Below, piece after piece: positions 1 to 5,158 of a DNA stretch of 5,200 nucleotides. Both the position numbers and the translations under genes were made by a program. The stretch is from Phytoactinopolyspora endophytica (lineage in GTDB: Bacteria > Actinomycetota > Actinomycetes > Jiangellales > Jiangellaceae), in NCBI RefSeq assembly GCF_004138495.1, contig NZ_ML142854.1, positions 24,963-30,162 of the forward strand, given 5' to 3'. Position 1 is the first letter of the stretch; each line of letters opens with the position of its first letter. The notes under the pieces were generated by a model that was given only the letters and a program-made list of their open reading frames with translations, ran no database searches and was not told the origin of the DNA.

Positions 1-94
1 CGATGACACCGATGATCAGCACCGATCCTGCGCCGAGCTCCCGACGCACGCTCTTACTTGCCGCAGCGTGACGGGGGCGATATCGCGGGCTCAT
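1..94 (-). CDS. N-terminus of a TadE-like minor pseudopilin, cut by the left window edge
   Basis: Only the first 31 codons are present; the gene continues past base 1. It starts at an ATG at 94-92 that overlaps the tadE stop codon (TGA, 93-91) in an ATGA arrangement, so translation is probably coupled to tadE. The visible peptide begins MSPRYRPRHAAASKSVRREL and continues GAGSVLIIGVI: a basic leader, then a glycine, then the start of a hydrophobic helix, as in secreted Tad pseudopilins. In actinobacterial Tad clusters the gene after TadE is normally the small 'helicase/secretion neighbourhood TadE-like' protein (the Rv3654c type), and position and N-terminus agree with that. The identity rests on synteny and on the leader plus hydrophobic start; the diagnostic C-terminal part is not visible. 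A GTG at codon 16 is an alternative start but would lose the overlap. Confidence 0.72.
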   Translation of the reverse strand, partial: MSPRYRPRHAAASKSVRRELGAGSVLIIGVI

Positions 95-504
95 GGCCGT
101 TCCTCCAGGGCTATCGCCTTGCCGCTCACGGTGGGGCTGAGAGTGGTACCAAACGGTGGCGGTGCCTCTAAGGTGGCTCGCACCTCGATCGTGACCAGCC
201 CGTCGGCGTGGGCGATATCGATCTGCGCCTCGTCGGGGGCGACCGCCTCGGCGATCTCGCGCACGGTCGACATATCCTCACCGCGGGCTGCGGCACGGGC
301 CGCTTCACGTGCAGCGTCGCTGCACCGGAGCTGCACAGATGTGAGGCCGATGACCCATATCGCCATCACCATCACGAGCGCCAGGGCGGGGAGGGCCGCC
401 GCCAGTTCAGCGGTGACCATACCTCGCTCCGGCCTTCTGCCGAGCGGTGTCCGAGCCGGGCGCCGGCGGGAACGAACCCGCCGGCGCCCAAGGGCGGCTG
501 TCAT
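91..504 (-). CDS. tadE: TadE-like pseudopilin
   Basis: This 137-residue protein is a minor pseudopilin of the Tad/Flp pilus, expected to sit in the cytoplasmic membrane with its C-terminal part outside and to act in pilus initiation or export. Residues 1-28 are a strongly basic leader with 11 arginines. A prepilin-peptidase site follows at G28|MVTAEL, with the conserved glutamate at +5 (E33). Residues 34-56 form one hydrophobic helix, then comes an alanine- and arginine-rich amphipathic stretch (about 60-75) and a small beta-rich domain to residue 137. The peptide QLRCSDAAREAARAAARGED is typical of TadE proteins, where the helix is followed by an 'AREAAR' segment. The ATG at 504-502 overlaps the pilin stop codon by four bases (ATGA), which supports this start and implies co-translation. 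The next gene overlaps its stop in the same way. It matches the Rv3655c position in the M. tuberculosis locus. Confidence 0.9.
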   Translation of the reverse strand: MTAALGRRRVRSRRRPARTPLGRRPERGMVTAELAAALPALALVMVMAIWVIGLTSVQLRCSDAAREAARAAARGEDMSTVREIAEAVAPDEAQIDIAHADGLVTIEVRATLEAPPPFGTTLSPTVSGKAIALEERP

Positions 505-686
505 CCGCCGAAGACCGAGAACGCCTGCTCAAGGACGTTCTCGACCATGCCCCGAACGGAGTCACTCTTCAGAATCTGGTACAGGACCCCTCCGAAACCA
601 CACGCCGCGACAGTCCCGACGGCGTACTCCGCAGTGGTCATTCCGTCTTCACCGCCGCGGCGGATCCGCCCGATGATTCTGCCCAT
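501..686 (-). CDS. Flp-type pilin, DUF4244 family
   Basis: A 61-residue prepilin, likely the main structural subunit of the Tad (Flp) pilus. The leader is residues 1-15, basic and glycine-rich. The processing motif is G15|MTTAEY, with glutamate at +5 and tyrosine at +6, which is exactly the Flp-type G|xxxxEY site. Residues 17-38 (TTAEYAVGTVAACGFGGVLY onwards) form the hydrophobic assembly helix, followed by a short amphipathic tail ending in FSVFGG. The mature product would have 46 residues. The sequence TTAEYAVGTVAACGF is the hallmark of the actinobacterial DUF4244 family (Rv3656c-like). The start is well supported: ATG at 686-684 with GGGAGGT at 697-691 just upstream. It lies about 200 bases from tadC, opens the second transcription unit, and its stop overlaps the tadE start by four bases. 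Confidence 0.93.
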   Translation of the reverse strand: MGRIIGRIRRGGEDGMTTAEYAVGTVAACGFGGVLYQILKSDSVRGMVENVLEQAFSVFGG

Positions 687-690
687 GGAT

Positions 691-697
691 ACCTCCC
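691..697 (-). promoter_or_regulatory. Strong ribosome binding site of the pilin gene
   Basis: On the minus strand GGGAGGT lies five bases (counted from GGAGG) before the ATG at 686. It is a near-complete Shine-Dalgarno sequence and fixes the pilin start. The tad genes that follow by overlap lack such a site, so the pilin is likely translated at a higher rate than they are. Confidence 0.8.
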
Positions 698-722
698 GAA
701 TGCCGGCGACCGACCGGTACGG

Positions 723-742
723 AGCGACGCTGGTGCGTCGCT
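723..742 (-). repeat. Perfect 8-bp inverted repeat, possible leader hairpin of the pilin mRNA
   Basis: Arms AGCGACGC (723-730) and GCGTCGCT (735-742) are perfect inverted repeats separated by a four-base loop (TGGT on the plus strand, ACCA on the minus strand). The hairpin lies 36 bases upstream of the pilin ATG and about 25 bases before its Shine-Dalgarno sequence. If the promoter is near or beyond the DnaA-like boxes, it would fall in the 5' untranslated leader. It has no T-run after it on the minus strand, so a plain intrinsic terminator is unlikely. An mRNA-stabilising element, an attenuator or a protein-binding palindrome all remain possible. Confidence 0.55.
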
Positions 743-793
743 ATGGCAATCTTTACGCATGTTCACGTTCGATTGCATCGTCTCACCTGCGAT

Positions 794-802
794 TGTGGAT
801 AA
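794..802 (-). promoter_or_regulatory. DnaA-box-like site 1, pilin upstream region
   Basis: The minus strand reads TTATCCACA, a perfect match to the classical DnaA box. It is embedded in the 11-mer TTGTGGATAAC (plus strand, 793-803), which recurs exactly at 4981-4991 upstream of ssd. It lies 108 bases before the pilin ATG, between tadC and the pilin gene. The match is direct. DnaA binding, as opposed to use by another regulator, is inference. Confidence 0.55.
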
Positions 803-824
803 CCTAGGTGGATGCCGTTTGAGA

Positions 825-833
825 TGTGGATAA
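825..833 (-). promoter_or_regulatory. DnaA-box-like site 2, pilin upstream region
   Basis: A second perfect TTATCCACA on the minus strand, in the same orientation as site 1 and offset from it by 31 bases, close to three helical turns, so both sites would face the same side of the DNA. A weaker GTGGAT occurs between them at 808-813. The pair sits between the tadC stop (886) and the pilin promoter area. Confidence 0.55.
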
Positions 834-885
834 GGTGCGTGACGCTTCGTGAACGTCCTGATACGGGAGGCCAGAAGATGCGGCG

Positions 886-1695
886 TCAGTTCGCGAGGAT
901 TCCTGAGCCGGCAATGATGGGGATGATCCCTACCAGCACGAAGGCAGGCAGGAAGCACAGTCCGAGAGGTGCTGCGGCTCGCGCTCCGAGCGACCGGCTC
1001 CGAGTCTCAGCCGACCATCGTGCCCGGTCACGAGCGTCCTGAGCCGAACGTTCCAGCGCGGGGACCGGTGATGTGCCACGGGACGCCGCCGACGCCAGCG
1101 CGCGGCCCAGTGGCATGAGGGCCGGGTGCCCGGTCAGGACGGACCAGGCACGCGCGGAGTCGGTGGTGACACGCGCGGACGCTGCCGCGGCGACGAAGAG
1201 CGATCCCAGGGCTCCCCCCAATGCCCTGCCGACGTGTTCGACTGCTCGGTCCGGCGGACACCCTGCCGCAAGCACCGAGGCGAGGAGGTCGGCGGCCAAC
1301 GGAAGCTGTGCCTCCACCTGCTCGCGTGCGCGCCTTTCGGCCACCGGCTCGAGCCGTCCGATGCCGTACCAGGCGCCGATACCGGCAGCGAGCCCGGCGA
1401 TCATGCCTGTCACTCCGCCGACCATCAGCGAGCAGCCGAGCCCGGCCAAGAGTGCTGCCAGCAGGCGACCGCGTGCTGAGGACAGCAGACCGTCGGGGCT
1501 GGTGCCCAGGGCGGTTCCGCTCGGGTCGGATCCTCGCCCTGGATGTTCCGGGGGACCCGTGCGGTATCCGGACCCGCGGTCTGCACGCCCGGTGCGTCTG
1601 GGGACGACATGCATCATCCGTGCCTTCGCGGGCGCCGGGCCGATGAAGAATGCCGCGGCGACGCCGGCGGCCATGATCGCTGCGAAGCTCAGCAT
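886..1695 (-). CDS. tadC: TadC-like inner-membrane platform protein (type II secretion F domain)
   Basis: A 269-residue polytopic membrane protein of the T2SS-F/GspF family, predicted to form the Tad assembly platform with TadB and to couple TadA to pilin polymerisation. Visible layout: a first membrane helix at about 3-19; a low-complexity Arg/Gly/Pro linker at about 33-66; two membrane segments at about 79-112; a cytoplasmic helical F domain at about 125-240, including LPLAADLLASVLAAGCPPDR; and a final membrane segment at about 242-264 (LCFLPAFVLVGIIPIIAGSG). The ATG at 1695-1693 is the first in-frame start after the upstream stop codon. It has no clear Shine-Dalgarno sequence and is 43 bases from the tadB stop, so this junction is looser than the others in the operon. 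The position corresponds to Rv3657c. Assignment as TadC rather than a second TadB comes from gene order and the membrane pattern. Confidence 0.85.
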   Translation of the reverse strand: MLSFAAIMAAGVAAAFFIGPAPAKARMMHVVPRRTGRADRGSGYRTGPPEHPGRGSDPSGTALGTSPDGLLSSARGRLLAALLAGLGCSLMVGGVTGMIAGLAAGIGAWYGIGRLEPVAERRAREQVEAQLPLAADLLASVLAAGCPPDRAVEHVGRALGGALGSLFVAAAASARVTTDSARAWSVLTGHPALMPLGRALASAASRGTSPVPALERSAQDARDRARWSAETRSRSLGARAAAPLGLCFLPAFVLVGIIPIIAGSGILAN

Positions 1696-1718
1696 GACAG
1701 CCGGCCGGGAACGATCCG

Positions 1719-1744
1719 TCGGGAATCCACTGGCGGATTCACGA
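1719..1744 (-). repeat. Small inverted repeat at the tadB stop codon
   Basis: Arms GAATCC (1723-1728) and GGATTC (1735-1740) pair perfectly across a six-base loop. After one mismatch the stem extends by three more pairs (TCG 1719-1721 with CGA 1742-1744). It covers the tadB stop codon (1741-1739) and fills much of the only non-overlapping junction of the ssd-tadC unit. There is no T-tract, so termination is doubtful. A role in tuning tadC expression or transcript stability is speculative. Confidence 0.35.
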
Positions 1745-2575
1745 TGACCATGGCGTGCGGACAGAGAGCCGAGACGTGTATTCGACCCAGCAGAGCCCGG
1801 CGGCTACGAACACGAGCGCGCCGATGATGCAGGCCATGCCGTGCGGCGTCCGGAGCAGGAAATCCAGGGGCGCGCCGTTACCAGCAGAGAACAGGAGCAA
1901 CGTCGCGGCCGGCAACATGGCGAGCAACCGTGCGGTTGAGCGGACGGCCGCCAGCTGGGCGTCGGCCTCCCGGCGCACGGCCGCCTCTGCGCGCAATGAG
2001 TCCGTCACGGCCGTGAGCGCGGCGGAGAGGCTTGCGCCGGTTCGTGCCGACACCTCCCATGCCGCAGCGACGGCCGTCAGCGGCTCCGCGCCGGGCTCTG
2101 TGGCGGCGACCCGCAACGCTTGGGCCGGGTCACCCCCGATGGCGGCTCGGCCGGCTGCGGAGCCGAACAGATCCGGCCATTCCTGAGCGACCGCCGCCAT
2201 CGCTCGCTCCGGCGGCAGCCCAGCCTGCAGTTCGGATGCGAGTGCCAGGCATGCGTCCGACACCGCGGATTCACGTCCGCGTCGCTGCAGCCGCGATCGC
2301 CGTCGGAACCAGGACAGCACGACGACCGGAGTCACCAGCCCGCCGATGACGGCACCGCCAGGGGGAGCTGCGAGGCCACCAGCGGCCGCGCCGATGGTTC
2401 CGCCCAGAAGAGCCCAGACCAGGCGGGAACCGGGAAGAGCCCGGCGACTGTTCGGATTGCTCAGCCCAGTGTCGCTCGATCGGCGTATGCCGAGACGCAT
2501 GGAGAGCAGATCCGGCCGGCCGCCGGGGAGCAATGCCGCGGCGACCGCGGCGAGACAGATCGCCAGCGGGCGCAT
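1739..2575 (-). CDS. tadB: TadB-like inner-membrane platform protein (type II secretion F domain)
   Basis: A polytopic membrane protein of the T2SS-F family, 278 residues from the ATG, that would act as a Tad platform subunit contacting TadA. Layout: an N-terminal hydrophobic helix (about 2-17), a basic cytoplasmic stretch, two membrane segments at about 50-90 with GG/AAGG-rich packing motifs, the cytoplasmic F domain at about 104-215 (CLALASELQAGLPPERAMAA, later AWEVSARTGASLSAAL), and two C-terminal membrane segments at about 215-232 and 247-264. The paired 'E-LQAGLPPERA' and 'SARTGASLSAAL' elements are characteristic of TadB/GspF cytoplasmic repeats. I chose the ATG at 2575-2573, which overlaps the tadA stop by one base (TAATG). 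A GTG at 2584 would add three residues (281 in total, a 10-base overlap) and cannot be excluded. It corresponds to Rv3658c. Confidence 0.86.
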   Translation of the reverse strand: MRPLAICLAAVAAALLPGGRPDLLSMRLGIRRSSDTGLSNPNSRRALPGSRLVWALLGGTIGAAAGGLAAPPGGAVIGGLVTPVVVLSWFRRRSRLQRRGRESAVSDACLALASELQAGLPPERAMAAVAQEWPDLFGSAAGRAAIGGDPAQALRVAATEPGAEPLTAVAAAWEVSARTGASLSAALTAVTDSLRAEAAVRREADAQLAAVRSTARLLAMLPAATLLLFSAGNGAPLDFLLRTPHGMACIIGALVFVAAGLCWVEYTSRLSVRTPWSS

Positions 2576-3765
2576 TACGGACACCAGCCGCGCTGGCGAA
2601 GCCGCTCGGCCAGGATGGGCCGACCCGGTCCTTCACAGAGCCGTCCATCGCCGTCGACTCTGAAGGCCCGGCATGTCTCGAGCCATCCGCCGGCGTCCCG
2701 GCTGACCACGTCCACCGCGGCCAGCCGGCGTGGCCCGGAACGTTCGCGAACGAGATGGATGACGAGATCCAATGCCGCACAGGCCTGGGCATGAACGGCG
2801 TCGCGGCGCATGCCTGCGGCGATGCCCAGCGCCTCGAGTCTGGCTGGTACGTCGTCAGTGGAGTTGGCATGCAACGTCCCGCATCCGCCTTCGTGTCCCG
2901 TGTTGAGAGCGGCCAGGAGGTCCACCATCTCCGCGCCACGGACTTCTCCGACGACGATGCGATCCGGGCGCATCCGCAATGCCTGCCGGACCAGATCGTC
3001 CAGCCCGACGTGGCCGGTGCCCTCCACGTTGGCCGCCCTGCTCTCGAGGCGGACGACGTGTGGGTGGTCGGGCCGGAGCTCGCCGGAATCCTCGATGAGA
3101 ACGATCCGCTCCTGAGGGTCGGCCAGTGCCAGCAAGGCGCCGAGCACGGTCGTCTTGCCACAGCCAGCGCTGCCGCTGACGATGAACGCCAGCCTGGCGC
3201 GGACGAGCGCCGTGAGCCACGGGACGAGCCTTTCCGGAACGCTGCCCTGCTCGACGAGGTCGGTGAGGCCGAAAGCACGACGCGCGGGCACTCGCAGGGA
3301 GATCAGCGGACCGTCCGGGGCAACGGGAGGCAGCACCGCGTGCACGCGTACTCCGCTGGACATTCGAGCGTCGACGAAAGGCACGGCATCGTCGAGCCGG
3401 CGACCGGCCGCGGATGCGAGACGTTGTGCCAGGCGGCGCACCGCATGCGCGTCACGGAACCGTACCGGCGTTCGCTCTGGTCCGCTGCCGCAGTCGACCC
3501 ACACGTTGTTCGGGCCGTTGACCAGTACGTCGGTGACCCCCGGCTGGTGTAGGAGCGGTTCTAGCGGCCCGGTGCCTGAGATCTCCGCCCGGAGCGTGTC
3601 AGTGACCTCGAGGAGGGCCGCATCGCCCAGGGTCGCACCGGCAGACCGTAACGCCGCCGCGACTCGGGCCGGTGTCACTTCCTCCACCGTCGTAGCGAGG
3701 ACGCTGCGTACCCGGTCCAGGAGGTCTTCGTCGACGATGTGCTGCTTCGACGTGACGATTGTCAT
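2575..3765 (-). CDS. tadA: TadA/CpaF-type secretion ATPase
   Basis: The cytoplasmic hexameric ATPase that powers Tad pilus assembly, a member of the type II/IV secretion (GspE/VirB11-like) superfamily. In the 396-residue form, residues 1-150 are the N-terminal domain, with the CpaF hallmark GTGPLEPLL (64-72) followed by VTDVLVNGPNNVWVD (77-91). The catalytic domain has Walker A GSAGCGKTT (198-206), the Asp box IVLIEDSGEL (221-230), Walker B RIVVGEVRGAE (269-279) and the His box NTGHEGGCGTLHANS (288-302). All key residues are present, so it should be active. The length is normal for the family. The ATG at 3765-3763 overlaps the ssd stop as ATGA. An in-frame start at 3816 would add 17 residues and overlap ssd by 55 bases, so I reject it. 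There is no strong ribosome site, so expression probably depends on translational coupling with ssd. It corresponds to Rv3659c. Confidence 0.95.
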   Translation of the reverse strand: MTIVTSKQHIVDEDLLDRVRSVLATTVEEVTPARVAAALRSAGATLGDAALLEVTDTLRAEISGTGPLEPLLHQPGVTDVLVNGPNNVWVDCGSGPERTPVRFRDAHAVRRLAQRLASAAGRRLDDAVPFVDARMSSGVRVHAVLPPVAPDGPLISLRVPARRAFGLTDLVEQGSVPERLVPWLTALVRARLAFIVSGSAGCGKTTVLGALLALADPQERIVLIEDSGELRPDHPHVVRLESRAANVEGTGHVGLDDLVRQALRMRPDRIVVGEVRGAEMVDLLAALNTGHEGGCGTLHANSTDDVPARLEALGIAAGMRRDAVHAQACAALDLVIHLVRERSGPRRLAAVDVVSRDAGGWLETCRAFRVDGDGRLCEGPGRPILAERLRQRGWCP

Positions 3766-4886
3766 GGCGCGCTCATCTGGTGGTCGAAGAGAAGGTCGTC
3801 CAAGATCTGATTGCACGCGACCGCCAACGGGCCGCGTTCGTGTAGCCCGGGTGGTTCACCGCGGTCAAGATGGTCGGTCAGCCGTCGCTCCGCCGCCATG
3901 TGCAGCGCGAGGGGGAGGTCGAGGGCCGCGGCGACGTCAGGACCGCCAAGCCTGGAACGGGACGGCCCTCGGGAGACCACGCGGAGGTCGCTCGCCAGGG
4001 GTGTCAGGCTGGCGACGACCCGTGACGCGGCGGCCACGGCGCGGACTTCAGCCGGTACGACGAGCAGGACCGTGAGGCACGCCGATGCGGCCTTCTCGGC
4101 GGCGGGATCGAGCCTGCGCGGCAAGTCAAGGACGACGAAGTCGCACGCACGTTGTGCGGCGGCGAGCACCACCTGTGCGGACTCCGCGGCGACGGCGAAG
4201 AGGTCGCCACGGTCCCAGGAGAGGACCGTGAGCCCGTGCCGGCCCGGTAGTTCGGAACGCAGCGCTCGTGCACTCAGCCGGCCCCGGCTCCCAGCGAGAT
4301 CGGGCCAGCGTAGGCCCACGGTCTCCTCGGCGCCGATCGCGAGGTCGAGGCCGCCACCGATCGGATCGAGGTCTACCAGCATGGTGGACAAGCCACGCCG
4401 GCATGCGGTCACGGACAGGGCGGTCGCGAGGACGGACGCGCCGGCTCCGCCTCTGCCTCCGATCACACCGGCGACCAGGGCATTGCCGGTCTCTCCCTCG
4501 GTGGCGTCGGCCAGACGATCGGCGAGCCACGACTCGTCGTCCGGAAGGACAGCGACCCGCTCCGCGCCGAGGTCCACCGCACTTCTCCATGCGGCCGGGT
4601 CCGTACGGTCGCGGCTGACCAGGTAGACGCTGTGCCGCCGGGTAGGTGCCAGGTGTGCCAGACCTTCGGCCTGGTCCGCGCCGACTATGACGATCGGTAC
4701 CGACGCCCACACGGCCCGTGCGGACCCGGGGTCATGCGCGACGTCGACGTCTGTTCCGGCGGCGGCAGCCAGGCGCAAGAGGTCGTCGAGAAGAGCATCG
4801 TCGGCGGTGACGACGAGTGGACGGGGCGTGGACGAGTAAGGGGACACGTCAGTGTGTCGCGAACGATTGGTCGATGGGCGGAGCAT
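3762..4886 (-). CDS. ssd: Ssd/CpaE/TadZ-like MinD-family protein (septum site determining type)
   Basis: A 374-residue protein of the CpaE/TadZ branch of the MinD/ParA superfamily, called 'septum site determining protein' in actinobacteria (Rv3660c-like). Relatives place the Tad machine at a cell site, and the mycobacterial form has been linked to septum regulation. Residues 22-130 look like a degenerate receiver-like domain (PLVVTADDALLDDLLRLAAA onwards). Residues 137-374 form the ATPase-like fold: a deviant P-loop GGRGGAGAS (143-151), MLVDLDPIGGGLD (169-181) and a Walker-B-like DFVVLDLPR (249-257). The P-loop lacks the usual catalytic lysine (alanine before Ser151) and has Arg in place of the MinD signature lysine. 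This fits the atypical Walker A of TadZ/CpaE relatives, so ATP hydrolysis may be weak or absent. The ATG at 4886-4884 is fixed by GGAGGTA at 4897-4891. It is the first gene of the ssd-tadA-tadB-tadC unit. Confidence 0.9.
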   Translation of the reverse strand: MLRPSTNRSRHTDVSPYSSTPRPLVVTADDALLDDLLRLAAAAGTDVDVAHDPGSARAVWASVPIVIVGADQAEGLAHLAPTRRHSVYLVSRDRTDPAAWRSAVDLGAERVAVLPDDESWLADRLADATEGETGNALVAGVIGGRGGAGASVLATALSVTACRRGLSTMLVDLDPIGGGLDLAIGAEETVGLRWPDLAGSRGRLSARALRSELPGRHGLTVLSWDRGDLFAVAAESAQVVLAAAQRACDFVVLDLPRRLDPAAEKAASACLTVLLVVPAEVRAVAAASRVVASLTPLASDLRVVSRGPSRSRLGGPDVAAALDLPLALHMAAERRLTDHLDRGEPPGLHERGPLAVACNQILDDLLFDHQMSAP

Positions 4887-4890
4887 GGGC

Positions 4891-4897
4891 TACCTCC
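4891..4897 (-). promoter_or_regulatory. Strong ribosome binding site of ssd
   Basis: The minus strand reads GGAGGTA, with six bases between GGAGG and the ATG at 4886. It is a near-ideal Shine-Dalgarno sequence at normal spacing and decides the ssd start codon. Confidence 0.82.
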
Positions 4898-4970
4898 GAG
4901 GCGGGCCTGTACCAGATCGAGGGTGGAGACAGAACAACGATCGCTGCAGGACGCGTACGTTCGCACTACC

Positions 4971-5001
4971 AAGCATCGATTTGTGGATAACAAGCTCGAT
5001 T
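4971..5001. repeat. Imperfect direct repeats flanking the DnaA-like box
   Basis: AAGCATCGATT (4971-4981) and AAGCTCGATT (4992-5001) differ by one base insertion and are offset by 21 bases, two helical turns. They flank the TGTGGATAA box at 4982-4990. The arrangement resembles a composite operator with a regulator half-site on each side of a central motif. The repeat is seen directly; a binding function is inference. Confidence 0.4.
4982..4990 (-). promoter_or_regulatory. DnaA-box-like site 3, ssd upstream region
   Basis: A perfect TTATCCACA on the minus strand, 96 bases before the ssd ATG. Its 11-base context TTGTGGATAAC (4981-4991, plus strand) is identical to that of site 1 in the pilin upstream region, and its distance from the downstream start codon is similar (96 versus 108 bases). 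Confidence 0.55.
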
Positions 5002-5023
5002 GACGGCCGTATGACCTTCAACC

Positions 5024-5032
5024 TGTGGATGA
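5024..5032 (-). promoter_or_regulatory. DnaA-box-like site 4, one mismatch
   Basis: The minus strand reads TCATCCACA, one base from TTATCCACA and within the relaxed actinobacterial DnaA box pattern. It has the same orientation as site 3 and is offset by 42 bases, four helical turns. It is weaker than the other three and is included mainly because it pairs with site 3. Confidence 0.35.
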
Positions 5033-5093
5033 ATCCTCTGATCCGACCGCTCGGCTCAATGAAGGAGTCCAGGAAGGCAGCCCGTATGAAAGG

Positions 5094-5130
5094 GCGCGGC
5101 CCCCGTCGGGTGGGAGGACGGGGGCCGCGC
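5094..5130 (-). terminator. Long GC-rich hairpin, probable terminator of a gene to the right
   Basis: Arms at 5094-5107 (GCGCGGCCCCCGTC) and 5117-5130 form a perfect 14-bp stem with a nine-base loop. On the minus strand it is followed by CCCTTTCAT, a poor T-tract, as is common for terminators in GC-rich actinobacteria. All known genes here run leftward, so it would end transcription from a minus-strand gene beyond the right edge and insulate the tad locus. Confidence 0.6.
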
Positions 5131-5131
5131 G

Positions 5132-5158
5132 GACTCGGTCAGGGGGGTGGACCGAGTC
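5132..5158 (-). terminator. Second tandem hairpin
   Basis: Arms GACTCGGTC (5132-5140) and GACCGAGTC (5150-5158) pair perfectly over nine bases around a nine-base loop (AGGGGGGTG on the plus strand). It starts one base from the first hairpin and probably acts with it. There is no T-tract of its own. Confidence 0.5.

Larger units (their letters stand above)
4887..5093 (-). promoter_or_regulatory. Upstream region of the ssd-tadABC unit
   Basis: This stretch has no convincing gene. It is visibly richer in A and T than the flanking coding DNA and carries, in order toward ssd, a one-mismatch DnaA-like site (5024-5032), a perfect one (4982-4990) flanked by imperfect direct repeats (4971-4981 and 4992-5001), and the ssd ribosome site (4891-4897). 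It must contain the promoter of the unit if the hairpins at 5094-5181 stop transcription entering from the right. I could not find a -35/-10 pair good enough to mark. Confidence 0.55.

Noticed and set aside
794..833. A chromosomal replication origin at the DnaA-like boxes
   Set aside because: Only two perfect boxes are clustered, with no AT-rich unwinding region and no dnaA, dnaN or parAB genes. The context is an operon promoter gap.
638..958. A 106-codon minus-strand frame spanning the tadC-pilin gap
   Set aside because: It overlaps the pilin start and the tadC end and crosses the DnaA-like boxes. Codon third positions lack the strong G/C bias of the real genes, and no motif is seen.
2271..3278. 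A 335-codon minus-strand open frame overlapping tadA and tadB
   Set aside because: It is a shifted-frame shadow of tadA, which has all the ATPase motifs intact in its own frame. This one is low complexity (Ser, Arg, Pro, Trp rich) with no recognisable domain.
2533..3552. A 339-codon plus-strand open frame antisense to tadA
   Set aside because: Long antisense frames are expected opposite GC-rich genes with G/C third positions. It shows no motif and no credible ribosome site.
3763..3816. A longer tadA with 17 extra N-terminal residues
   Set aside because: It would overlap ssd by 55 bases. The internal ATG at 3765 gives the usual ATGA coupling and a normal family N-terminus.
3155..4075. A 306-codon plus-strand open frame across the ssd/tadA junction
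   Set aside because: An antisense shadow of two well supported genes; its composition is dominated by Arg, Ser, Thr and Ala.
4632..5003. A 123-codon plus-strand frame through the ssd start and upstream gap
   Set aside because: Mostly antisense to ssd. The part beyond ssd lies in the regulatory stretch and shows no coding bias.
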